NCBI GenBank assembly: GCA_023422485.1
Contig: JAGTAM010000463.1
Coordinates: 1-6,504 of the forward strand
DNA: 6,504 nt
Origin: Pseudomonadota bacterium
GTDB taxonomy: Bacteria > Pseudomonadota > Alphaproteobacteria > Rhizobiales > Beijerinckiaceae
Direction: 5' to 3'
Shown here: positions 1 to 6,168 of the stretch, piece by piece
Position numbering within the stretch: position 1 is the first letter of the stretch
Layout: each line of letters starts with the position of its first letter
Made by a program: the position numbers and the translations under genes
The notes under the pieces: model-generated
Seen by the model: the letters and a program-made list of their open reading frames with translations, nothing else
What the model was told of the DNA's origin: nothing
Database searches by the model: none

Positions 1-416
1 CGCCGATGCTGCAGGCCCATGACGGCAACGGCCAGTCGGTGATGGTGCCGGTGATGGGCCGGATCGCCGCCGGTACGCCGATCTCGGCGATCGAGAGCCA
101 GAGCCACTCGATCTCGATGTCGCCTGATTTCCTGTCGGGCGGCGAGCATTACGCGCTGGAAGTGCGCGGTGATTCGATGATCGAGGCCGGTATCCTCGAC
201 GGCGATCTCGTGGTGATCCACAAACAGGACACTGCCAATAACGGCGACATCATCGTGGCGCTGATCGACGACGAGGAGGCAACCCTCAAGCGCCTGCGCC
301 GCCGCGGCTCCTCGATCGCGCTCGAGGCCGCCAACCCGTCCTACGAGACCCGCGTGCTCGGCCCCGACCGGGTGCGCATCCAGGGCAAGCTCGTCAGTCT
401 CGTCCGCCGCTACTGA
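1..416 (+). CDS. lexA: LexA repressor, C-terminal part (5' truncated by window edge)
   Basis: This is the SOS-response repressor, which is inactivated by RecA-stimulated self-cleavage. The frame is open to the left edge, so the first Met at base 6 is internal and the N-terminal winged-helix DNA-binding domain lies outside the window. The visible 137 residues are the linker and the whole peptidase S24 domain. The self-cleavage site is in GRIAAGTPI (Ala-Gly bond at bases 69-74). The nucleophile is the Ser of GDSM (codon 174-176). The general-base Lys is in ATLKRL (codon 288-290), 38 residues after the Ser, close to the E. coli Ser119/Lys156 spacing. About 114 residues follow the cleavage Gly, as expected for a full-length C-terminus, and the protein ends LVSLVRRY. 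The stop TGA at 414-416 lies inside the convergent comEC frame. Autoregulation is usual for lexA, but its promoter and operator are not in view. No catalytic residue is missing. Confidence 0.96.
   Translation, partial: PMLQAHDGNGQSVMVPVMGRIAAGTPISAIESQSHSISMSPDFLSGGEHYALEVRGDSMIEAGILDGDLVVIHKQDTANNGDIIVALIDDEEATLKRLRRRGSSIALEAANPSYETRVLGPDRVRIQGKLVSLVRRY
410..416. other. 7-base tail-to-tail overlap of lexA and comEC
   Basis: The comEC stop codon (TAG on the minus strand, bases 412-410) lies upstream of the lexA stop codon (TGA, 414-416), so the two convergent coding regions share seven bases. No intergenic space is left for a separate terminator. Transcripts from each side must end inside the other gene, so their 3' ends are potentially complementary. 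Confidence 0.9.
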
Positions 417-2668
417 GGCGTTTCGCCGAGCGGCGGGTCCGACGGATCCGCCGCATCGGGGTCACCGGATGTTTGTGACGGCGACTGAGCCGCTGGTGTC
501 GCCACGCTGGCGGGTTTGGGCTGCCAGGGCTTCGGCGGCCCGGTCCCCCGCGCGGTGACGACATCCGGCCCCGTGGCACCGAGGCGGATCGCGGTGGCGC
601 CTCGCGCTGCCAGGAAACTTCGGTCGACAACCAACGGTGCGACACAACTCGGTGGGGCGCGCAGGCGGGTGATCAGGATGTCGGCCCGGGCGCAATCCTC
701 GGCGAAGGCACGCTTGTCGGTGACGAGGGCAACGGTGCGCCCGTCGATGGCCACGAGGGTGCAGCCGAGTCGGTCGCAGCGCGGCCCAGTGGCTCCGATA
801 ACGGCATCCGGGCGCCGCCCATCGCCATCGGCCTTCAGCCACTGTTCCAGCACGAAGCCGGGCGGGCGCCCGAGGACGACGAGGCGCCCGTCCTGTCCGC
901 GGATTGCGGCGCCGGCCCCGTCGCGGTCGATGTAGATGTCGTAGCGGGCCGGACTCGCGGCGAACGCAACGCCGAGCCCCGCCGGCACAAGGGCGAGCAG
1001 CCGCAGCCGCGACACCGGCAGGGTTGCGAGGAGAAGGGCGACGGCGAGCAGCACCAGGGCGCCTGTCCCGAAGGCGGGCAACACCGTGTTGGCCTGCCCG
1101 AATCCGGCGATCCAGGCCGAAATTTCGAGCATGCCCCGCACCGCGAGCCCCATCAGCCACCAGACAGGGCGGTCGAGGGCGAAGGGATAGGCCAGCATCC
1201 CGAGCACCGCCGCGGGCATCACCGCGAGCGAGACCAGCGGCAGGGTCAGCGCATTGCCGACGAGGCCGAAGGGCTGCACGGTCTGGAAGTGGTAGGTCGC
1301 GAAGGGCGCGGTGGCGATCTGCGCCACCAAGGTCGTCGCCAGCGTGCCGACCACCGCCGTCGCGACCCACGAGGCGGCCCGCGCGATGCGGGAGGGGCTG
1401 TCGGTCCGAAAGACGCGCCCGTCGATCAGCGGCGCGCAGGCGATCAGACCGGCTACCGCCCCGAACGACATCTGGAAGCTCGGGCCGAGCAGCGCCTCCG
1501 GCTCGCGGGCGAGCGCCAGGATCGCGGCGAGCGCGAGATTGCGCATGCTGAGCGCCGGACGATCGACGAGGGTCGCGCCGAGCATCACCAGCGTCATGAT
1601 CAGCGCCCGCTCGGCGGCGACGTCCCAGCCCGAGAAGGCGCAGTAGGCGATCACGCCCAGCATCGCCGCGCCGGCCGCGATCTTCTTGATCGGCCAGGCG
1701 AGCGCCAGCACCGGCACCAGAGCGAGCCCGGCCCGCACCAGCCAGAACACCACGCCGGCGGCCAGCACCATGTGGAGCCCGGAGATCGAGACGACGTGGT
1801 AGATGCCCGCCGCCCGCAACACGTCGTTGGTCTCGTTGGCGATCAGCCCGCGCTTTCCCGTGACGAGGGCGGCCGCGACGGCGCCGGCCTGTCCGCCGAT
1901 CGCGTCGGTGATCCGCCGGGTGAAGGCGTTGCGGGCGGCGTCGATGCTGGCGGCCACCTGCAAGGACCAGGGGAGCGGTTCGGCCGGCACCCCGACCTCG
2001 ACCTTGCCGACGAGCGATCCCACCGCTCCGATGCCGCGGAAATAGGCGTCGCGCGCGAAGTCGTAGCCGCCCGGGCGCACCGCCTCCGGCGGCGGCAGCA
2101 GGCGGGCGGTGGCGCGGATCGTGTCGCCCGGCCGCACCGCCTGCGCCGCGCGATAGGAGACCCGCACCCGCCGCGGGCGGCTTTCCGCATCGAGGTTGCC
2201 GAAGCTCGCGACCCGCACGATCAGCCGCGCACCGCCCTCCCGCTCGTCGAGGCCTTCGACGAGGCCGGCGAGCGGCGCGATGGTCGTGCGGGTCAGCACC
2301 GGCCCTGCCACGGAGGCGACCCGCCAGACGCCGGCCGCGAAGCCGAGGAACAGGGCGGCGAGGGCGAGCATCAGTGCAAGCGCGATCGGACGCGCCCGCA
2401 GGACCGGCGTGACCGCGAGACAGAAGCCGGCGGCGATCATCGGGGCGGCGAGGGTGGGTTCGCCATCCGCCGCCGTGAAGAAGACGAGGATGCCGGCTCC
2501 GAAGGCGACGGCGAGCCAGGGAAACAGCCGGCGCTGCTCGGCCTCGCGGGCGAGGCTCGCGCCCAATCCCTCGACCGTGCCCTGCCAGAGCTGCGAGGGA
2601 GCGGGAACGCGGCCGGCGAAGAGGGCCGGAACCGCCCCGCCCACCGCCCTGCCGCCGTCCTGCGCCAT
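410..2668 (-). CDS. comEC: ComEC/Rec2 family DNA-uptake channel protein
   Basis: This predicted 752-residue inner-membrane protein belongs to the ComEC/Rec2 family, which moves single-stranded transforming DNA into the cytoplasm. The length is normal for the family. Two or three hydrophobic segments lie at about residues 49-116. A soluble stretch at about 117-245 fits the N-terminal DUF4131/OB-like region. The Competence domain follows at about 255-530, with the family motif VVSISGLHM at 292-300, AAERALIM at 351-358 and PSFQMSF at 396-402. Further hydrophobic segments run to about 571. The last 180 residues (571-752) occupy the place of the metallo-beta-lactamase-like domain but contain no His and no HxHxDH motif; they end in a Pro/Ala/Ser/Asp-rich tail from about 708. 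The ATG at 2668-2666 is preceded only by a weak G-rich stretch, so the start is probable, not proven. The gene is divergent from gltX. Its TAG stop overlaps the lexA end. Whether the organism is naturally competent cannot be told from this gene alone. Confidence 0.93.
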   Translation of the reverse strand: MAQDGGRAVGGAVPALFAGRVPAPSQLWQGTVEGLGASLAREAEQRRLFPWLAVAFGAGILVFFTAADGEPTLAAPMIAAGFCLAVTPVLRARPIALALMLALAALFLGFAAGVWRVASVAGPVLTRTTIAPLAGLVEGLDEREGGARLIVRVASFGNLDAESRPRRVRVSYRAAQAVRPGDTIRATARLLPPPEAVRPGGYDFARDAYFRGIGAVGSLVGKVEVGVPAEPLPWSLQVAASIDAARNAFTRRITDAIGGQAGAVAAALVTGKRGLIANETNDVLRAAGIYHVVSISGLHMVLAAGVVFWLVRAGLALVPVLALAWPIKKIAAGAAMLGVIAYCAFSGWDVAAERALIMTLVMLGATLVDRPALSMRNLALAAILALAREPEALLGPSFQMSFGAVAGLIACAPLIDGRVFRTDSPSRIARAASWVATAVVGTLATTLVAQIATAPFATYHFQTVQPFGLVGNALTLPLVSLAVMPAAVLGMLAYPFALDRPVWWLMGLAVRGMLEISAWIAGFGQANTVLPAFGTGALVLLAVALLLATLPVSRLRLLALVPAGLGVAFAASPARYDIYIDRDGAGAAIRGQDGRLVVLGRPPGFVLEQWLKADGDGRRPDAVIGATGPRCDRLGCTLVAIDGRTVALVTDKRAFAEDCARADILITRLRAPPSCVAPLVVDRSFLAARGATAIRLGATGPDVVTARGTGPPKPWQPKPASVATPAAQSPSQTSGDPDAADPSDPPLGETPQ

Positions 2669-2825
2669 GCCCCGCCGCGTCCCGAGACCTGCGATGCCCG
2701 CGCGACGGGCAATCGTGACGAATTCTTAACGCATCCGCTCGCTCGTGCTACACGCCCGGCGAGACCGGCTGCGGCCGCCCTCCCGCCATCCCGCACTTTT
2801 TTCCGAAGAAGCCTCCCAGCCGCCG
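2669..2825. other. Divergent intergenic region between comEC and gltX
   Basis: These 157 bases separate the two divergent start codons and must hold the promoters of both genes. A good candidate promoter faces gltX (described separately). On the comEC side I see no convincing -35/-10 pair. A T6 run at 2797-2802 and a GCGGCCGC palindrome at 2771-2778 fall in the predicted gltX leader. No clear stem directly precedes the T-run, so I do not call it a terminator or attenuator. I found no GTTC-N7-GTTC or GAAC-N7-GAAC site, the alphaproteobacterial LexA-box type, here. Confidence 0.7.
2725..2753 (+). promoter_or_regulatory. Candidate sigma-70 promoter for gltX
   Basis: CTTAAC at 2725-2730 and CTACAC at 2748-2753 are separated by exactly 17 bases. 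They resemble the alphaproteobacterial housekeeping elements CTTGAC and CTATAT (five and four of six matches). Transcription would begin near base 2760 and give a leader of about 66 bases. The element supports the gltX start at 2826, because the longer in-frame ATG at 2745 would lie on or upstream of the -10 box. This is pattern matching only. Confidence 0.5.
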
Positions 2826-4250
2826 ATGTCGTCACCGGTCGTCACGCGCTTTGCGCCCTCGCCCACGGGTTTCCTGCATATCGGGGGAGCGCGTACGGCC
2901 CTGTTCAATTGGCTCTACGCGCGCCGCTTCGGCGGCCGCATGCTGCTGCGCATCGAGGACACCGACCGCGAGCGCTCGACGCAAGGCGCGATCGACGCGA
3001 TCCTCGACGGGATGCGCTGGCTCGGCCTCGATTGGGACGGGGAGGTGATCTACCAGTTCGCCCGCGCCGAGCGGCACCGCGAAGTCGCCGAAAGCCTGCT
3101 CGCCTCGGGCAATGCCTATCATTGCTACGCCAGCGCCGAGGAGCTGGCGCAGATGCGCGAGACCGCCCGCGCCGAGGGCCGCGCCCCGCGCTACGATGGC
3201 CGGTGGCGCGACCGCGACCCGTCCGAGGCACCGGCCGGCGTGAAGCCGGTAATCCGCCTGCGCGCGCCGACCGAGGGCGAGACCGTGGTCGAGGACGCCG
3301 TGCAGGGCCGCGTGACCTGGGCCAACCGCGACCTCGACGACCTCGTGCTGCTGCGCTCCGACGGCACCCCGACCTACATGCTCGCCGTCGTGGTGGACGA
3401 CCACGACATGGGCGTCACCCAGGTGATCCGCGGCGACGACCACCTCACCAACGCCGCGCGCCAGAGCCAGATCTACCGGGCGCTCGGCTGGGACGTGCCG
3501 GCGATGGCGCATATTCCGCTCATCCACGGGGCGGACGGCGCCAAGCTGTCCAAGCGTCACGGCGCCCTCGGCGTCGAGGAGTACCGCGACCGCGGCTACC
3601 TTCCGGCGGCCCTGCGCAACTACCTCGTTCGCCTCGGCTGGAGCCACGGCGACCAAGAGGTCTTCTCCACCGAGGAGATGATCGCGGCCTTCGATCTGAA
3701 GGCGATCGGTCGCTCCGCGGCGCGGTTCGACTTCACCAAGCTGGAAAGCCTCAACGGGCTCTACATCCGCGGCAGCGATGACGCGGTGCTGGTCGATGCC
3801 ATCGATGCGATCCTGCCGGCCCGCGGGCCCGAGCGCGGGCTGCCGACCAAGCTGACATCGGATCTGCGCGAAAAACTCCTGTCGGCGATGCCCGGTCTGA
3901 AGGAGCGCGCCAAGACCCTCGTCGAACTCCTCGACAGCGCCTACTACCTGTATGCCCCCCGCCCGCTGGCCCTCGATGCGAAGGCGGAGGGACTGCTCGC
4001 CGGGGACGCGCCGGAGCGGCTGCGCGCCCTTCTTCCGGCGCTGGAGGCCCTGCCGGAATGGAGTGCCGCCACGACGGAGGCCGCCGTGCGCGGCTTCGCC
4101 GAGAGCCAGGGGGTGAAGCTCGGTCAGGTTGCCCAGCCCCTGAGGGCGGCGCTCACGGGCCGTGCCACCTCGCCGCCGGTCTTCGACGTGATGGCCGTGC
4201 TCGGCCGCGACGAGGCACTTGCCCGACTGCAGGACCGCCTGCCGACCTGA
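2826..4250 (+). CDS. gltX: Glutamyl-tRNA synthetase (GluRS)
   Basis: This cytoplasmic class I aminoacyl-tRNA synthetase joins glutamate to tRNA-Glu using ATP. The protein is 474 residues, the usual size. It opens with VTRFAPSPTGFLHIGGARTAL (bounded by residues 6-26), where HIGG at 18-21 is the GluRS form of the class I HIGH signature. The second signature is KLSKRHG at 240-246. The catalytic domain spans about residues 1-310, and the alpha-helical anticodon-binding domain fills the rest. In the region that binds zinc in E. coli GluRS, only one of the cysteines remains (Cys100; the others correspond to Ala102 and Trp127), so this is a zinc-free type. An in-frame ATG at 2745 would add 27 residues of Arg/Pro-rich sequence before the conserved start and would overlap the candidate promoter, so ATG 2826 is chosen. 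The best ribosome-binding candidate, GAAGAAG at 2805-2811, is distant and weak. Alphaproteobacterial GluRS often also charges tRNA-Gln for the GatCAB pathway. I cannot decide that from the sequence. Confidence 0.96.
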   Translation: MSSPVVTRFAPSPTGFLHIGGARTALFNWLYARRFGGRMLLRIEDTDRERSTQGAIDAILDGMRWLGLDWDGEVIYQFARAERHREVAESLLASGNAYHCYASAEELAQMRETARAEGRAPRYDGRWRDRDPSEAPAGVKPVIRLRAPTEGETVVEDAVQGRVTWANRDLDDLVLLRSDGTPTYMLAVVVDDHDMGVTQVIRGDDHLTNAARQSQIYRALGWDVPAMAHIPLIHGADGAKLSKRHGALGVEEYRDRGYLPAALRNYLVRLGWSHGDQEVFSTEEMIAAFDLKAIGRSAARFDFTKLESLNGLYIRGSDDAVLVDAIDAILPARGPERGLPTKLTSDLREKLLSAMPGLKERAKTLVELLDSAYYLYAPRPLALDAKAEGLLAGDAPERLRALLPALEALPEWSAATTEAAVRGFAESQGVKLGQVAQPLRAALTGRATSPPVFDVMAVLGRDEALARLQDRLPT

Positions 4251-4267
4251 ATGCGATTCACGCGACG

Positions 4268-4301
4268 GATCAACGCATCCCGCACTCGGGGCGCGTTGAT
4301 C
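4268..4301 (+). terminator. Hairpin after gltX, possible terminator without T-run
   Basis: GATCAACGC (4268-4276) and GCGTTGATC (4293-4301) form a perfect 9-bp stem. Inside it CCCG (4279-4282) and CGGG (4287-4290) extend the fold to a four-base CACT loop. The hairpin begins 18 bases after the gltX stop codon, where a terminator is expected, but no T-run follows. It may be an intrinsic terminator of the GC-rich kind or an RNA 3'-end stabiliser. Confidence 0.45.
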
Positions 4302-4338
4302 GGATCGATACGCCAAGCCGTGATCTCGGCATCTCAGG

Positions 4339-4348
4339 TTTGCGCAAA
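4339..4348. repeat. TTTGCGCAAA palindrome
   Basis: This perfect 10-bp palindrome lies directly before the 4350-4369 hairpin. Its left arm TTTGC can also pair with GCAAA at 4369-4373, giving an alternative longer fold around that hairpin. It could be a protein-binding site or part of an RNA structure. No family is recognised. Confidence 0.35.
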
Positions 4349-4349
4349 A

Positions 4350-4369
4350 CCTCGAATGACAATTCGAGG
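4350..4369. repeat. 8-bp stem with GACA tetraloop
   Basis: CCTCGAAT (4350-4357) and ATTCGAGG (4362-4369) are perfect inverted repeats around the loop GACA. No T-run follows in either orientation. It could be a second element of the gltX 3' end, part of a small RNA, or an operator. Confidence 0.4.
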
Positions 4370-4425
4370 CAAATGATATCCGGAGCTGTCAGTCTCCGAC
4401 GATGATGTGATGCAAATCCGGAAAG

Positions 4426-4470
4426 GCTTGCTCGAAGGGCGGTTTCTCACCCATCTTCGAACCGGCAAGC
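4426..4470 (+). repeat. Two-part stem-loop in the gltX-gltA spacer
   Basis: GCTTGC (4426-4431) pairs with GCAAGC (4465-4470). The directly following TCGAAG (4432-4437) pairs with CTTCGA (4455-4460). Together they make 12 base pairs interrupted by a four-base ACCG bulge, with a 17-base loop. An alternative pairing, CGGTT (4440-4444) with AACCG (4460-4464), would compete with the inner stem. Pairs of mutually exclusive folds occur in leader RNAs, but no known riboswitch is recognised. Confidence 0.35.
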
Positions 4471-4533
4471 GGCTAAGACAGTAACAATCCTCCATCCGAG
4501 GTCCGGTCGAATCGAGTTTCATCCATCCCGGAA

Positions 4534-4568
4534 AGTGACAGACTCGGCCTGTTTTTCGCATATGCGAA
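4534..4568 (+). promoter_or_regulatory. Weak candidate gltA promoter overlapping a 14-bp palindrome
   Basis: AGTGAC (4534-4539) and GCATAT (4558-4563), 18 bases apart, each match four of six positions of the alphaproteobacterial CTTGAC/CTATAT elements. The second element is embedded in the perfect palindrome TTCGCATATGCGAA (4555-4568), which is of a size and symmetry suited to a dimeric regulator. If the promoter is real, the gltA leader is about 155-160 bases. The palindrome is certain; the promoter and operator reading is a guess. Confidence 0.3.
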
Positions 4569-4707
4569 GACGCAGGGAACGGCCTGCCGTTGCTGGCCGC
4601 CGACCGATCCGCTAACCCGGTGCCTCAGTGAGCGGGCGCAGTGCTCTGCTGCGGCGCCACAACGGAGCGGGAGGCGACGTCTTCCGCGCCAGTGCTGTTC
4701 CCGTCGC

Positions 4708-4716
4708 GAGAAAGGG
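4708..4716 (+). promoter_or_regulatory. Ribosome-binding site deciding the gltA start
   Basis: GAGAAAGGG ends 11 bases before ATG 4728. It is the best purine-rich stretch in the area and supports that ATG over the in-frame ATG at 4641, which would add 29 residues with no family resemblance. Confidence 0.6.
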
Positions 4717-4727
4717 TCCGCGATCCC

Positions 4728-6017
4728 ATGAGCGCTTCCGCCAGCACCATCATCGTGGGCGACAAGAACGTCGAATTGCCCATCAAGACCGGAACCATCG
4801 GCCCGGACGTGGTCGATATCGGCAAGCTCTACGCCCAGACCGGCAAGTTTACCTTCGACCCCGGCTTCACCTCGACGGCCTCGTGCGAGTCGAAGATCAC
4901 CTATATCGACGGCGACGAGGGTGTGCTGCTCTATCGCGGCTACCCGATCGAACAGCTCGCCGAACAGGGCGACTTTCTCGAGACCGCCTATCTGATGCTG
5001 TTCGGCGAATTGCCGTCCTCCGCTCAGAAGGCGGATTTCGATTACCGGGTCACGCGCCACACCATGGTGCACGACCAGATGAACCGCTTCTTCCAGGGCT
5101 TCCGCCGCGACGCCCACCCGATGGCGGTGATGGTCGCCTGCGTCGGCGCGCTCTCGGCGTTCTACCACGACTCGACCGATATCTCGGACGAGTCGCAGCG
5201 GATGATCGCTTCGCTGCGCATGATCGCGAAGATGCCGACGCTGGCAGCGATGGCGTACAAGTACACAATCGGCCAGCCGTTCGTGTATCCGAAGAACGAC
5301 CTCGACTACACATCCAATTTCCTGCGGATGTGCTTCGCGGTTCCGTGCGAGGAATACGCGATCAACCCGATCTACGCCCGCGCACTCGACAAGATCTTCA
5401 TCCTACACGCGGATCACGAGCAGAACGCCTCGACCTCGACCGTGCGGCTCGCGGGCTCCTCGGGCGCCAACCCCTTCGCCTGCATCGCCGCCGGCATTGC
5501 CTGCCTGTGGGGTCCGGCGCATGGCGGCGCCAACGAGGCGGCGCTGAAGATGCTGATGGAGATCGGCCACCCCGAGAACGTGCAGAAATACGTCGCCAAG
5601 GCGAAGGACAAGAACGATCCCTTCCGCCTGATGGGCTTCGGCCACCGGGTCTACAAGAACTACGACCCGCGCGCGCGCATCATGCAGAAAACCACCCACG
5701 AGGTTCTGAACGAACTCGGCCTCAAGGACGACCTGCTCGAAGTCGCAGTCCAGCTCGAACAGATCGCGCTGAAGGACGAGTACTTCATCGAGAAGAAGCT
5801 CTACCCGAACATCGACTTCTACTCGGGCATCACCCTGAAGGCGCTCGGCTTCCCGACCTCGATGTTCACGGTGCTGTTTGCGCTGGCCCGCACCGTCGGC
5901 TGGATCGCGCAGTGGGCCGAGATGATCGAGGATCCGTCCCAGAAGATCGGCCGTCCGCGCCAGCTCTATATCGGCCCCGACCGGCGCGACTACGTTCCGA
6001 TCGGCCAGCGGAGCTGA
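4728..6017 (+). CDS. gltA: Citrate synthase (hexameric, type II)
   Basis: This cytoplasmic enzyme condenses acetyl-CoA and oxaloacetate to citrate, the entry step of the TCA cycle. The 429-residue protein is nearly the length of E. coli GltA (427), and its catalytic residues sit one position further on. His265 is in WGPAHGGANEA, His306 in FGHRVYKNYDPRA and Asp363 in YPNIDFYSG. The oxaloacetate-site histidines are in ILHADHEQNASTSTVR (His227 and His230). The N-terminal domain of about 50 residues before the core is the extension typical of the Gram-negative hexameric, often NADH-inhibited, type. Cys207 in VPCEEY matches the Cys206 that E. coli studies link to NADH inhibition; whether this enzyme is inhibited is unknown. 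It follows gltX on the same strand after a 477-base spacer, so it probably has its own promoter. It is followed by a strong hairpin. A 2-methylcitrate synthase is a less likely alternative because of the N-terminal domain. Confidence 0.97.
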   Translation: MSASASTIIVGDKNVELPIKTGTIGPDVVDIGKLYAQTGKFTFDPGFTSTASCESKITYIDGDEGVLLYRGYPIEQLAEQGDFLETAYLMLFGELPSSAQKADFDYRVTRHTMVHDQMNRFFQGFRRDAHPMAVMVACVGALSAFYHDSTDISDESQRMIASLRMIAKMPTLAAMAYKYTIGQPFVYPKNDLDYTSNFLRMCFAVPCEEYAINPIYARALDKIFILHADHEQNASTSTVRLAGSSGANPFACIAAGIACLWGPAHGGANEAALKMLMEIGHPENVQKYVAKAKDKNDPFRLMGFGHRVYKNYDPRARIMQKTTHEVLNELGLKDDLLEVAVQLEQIALKDEYFIEKKLYPNIDFYSGITLKALGFPTSMFTVLFALARTVGWIAQWAEMIEDPSQKIGRPRQLYIGPDRRDYVPIGQRS

Positions 6018-6027
6018 AAAACCCACC

Positions 6028-6053
6028 GCCTCCGGGCCTCGTCGCCCGGAGGC
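6028..6053. terminator. Strong hairpin terminator between convergent gltA and DUF188 gene
   Basis: GCCTCCGGGC (6028-6037) and GCCCGGAGGC (6044-6053) form a perfect 10-bp GC-rich stem with loop CTCGTC, starting 10 bases after the gltA stop. On the plus strand no T-run follows. On the minus strand the stem is followed, after six bases, by a five-T run (A5 at 6017-6021 on the plus strand) that overlaps the gltA stop codon. The textbook intrinsic-terminator arrangement therefore serves the gene coming from the right. It probably stops both transcripts. Confidence 0.75.
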
Positions 6054-6055
6054 CT

Positions 6056-6096
6056 GCTACGCGCTCGACTTGATGGGAGCGGGGAGCGTAGCGCTC
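6056..6096. repeat. Inverted repeats in the gltA-DUF188 gap
   Basis: GCTACGC (6056-6062) is repeated inverted as GCGTAGC (6086-6092). The right arm also belongs to a small local hairpin, GAGCG-TAG-CGCTC (6084-6096). The two folds exclude each other. They follow the terminator stem directly and may be transcript-end structures. Confidence 0.35.
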
Positions 6097-6125
6097 AGCC
6101 CGCGCGGCACTTGGACGACGGCCAC

Positions 6126-6154
6126 ATCCGCCATCCCGAAGGGATCAAACGGAT
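6126..6154. repeat. Nested small inverted repeats near the DUF188 gene end
   Basis: ATCCG (6126-6130) pairs with CGGAT (6150-6154), and inside it ATCCC (6133-6137) pairs with GGGAT (6141-6145) around a GAA loop. The element starts 14 bases beyond the stop of the minus-strand gene and could be a secondary 3'-end structure. The stems are short, so this may be chance. Confidence 0.3.
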
Positions 6155-6168
6155 TCGATAGGGCCCGA

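Larger units (their letters stand above)
4251..4727. other. Long gene-free spacer between gltX and gltA, rich in inverted repeats
   Basis: These 477 bases contain no open frame I can assign to a protein. Parts of 4335-4570 are visibly richer in A and T than the flanking genes, as expected for regulatory sequence. The stretch holds at least five inverted repeats: 4268-4301, 4339-4348, 4350-4369, 4426-4470 and 4555-4568. Smaller ones lie at 4381-4398 (CGGAG/CTCCG) and 4580-4599 (CGGCC/GGCCG). TCCGGA occurs twice, near 4378-4384 and 4416-4422. It probably contains the end of the gltX transcript and the promoter and leader of gltA. A small regulatory RNA is possible but not shown. Confidence 0.6.

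Noticed and set aside
2797..2802. T6 run in the gltX leader as a possible attenuator or terminator.
   Set aside because: No convincing GC-rich stem lies immediately before it.
1289..3781. An 830-codon open frame on the plus strand antisense to comEC and running into gltX.
   Set aside because: It is very rich in Arg, Gly, Ala, Asp and His with no recognisable domain, and it lies over two clear genes. Long antisense frames are common in GC-rich coding DNA.
2832..4316. A 494-codon open frame on the minus strand antisense to gltX.
   Set aside because: It mirrors gltX codon structure, has no family motif, and the strong GluRS signatures on the plus strand explain the region.
4334..4561. A 75-codon minus-strand frame in the gltX-gltA spacer.
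   Set aside because: There is no clear ribosome-binding site and no recognisable motif, and the region consists of inverted repeats. It is more likely regulatory DNA, though a small protein cannot be fully excluded.
4641..4727. An upstream in-frame start that would lengthen citrate synthase by 29 residues.
   Set aside because: The extension has no resemblance to the family, and ATG 4728 has a good ribosome-binding site and gives the normal length.
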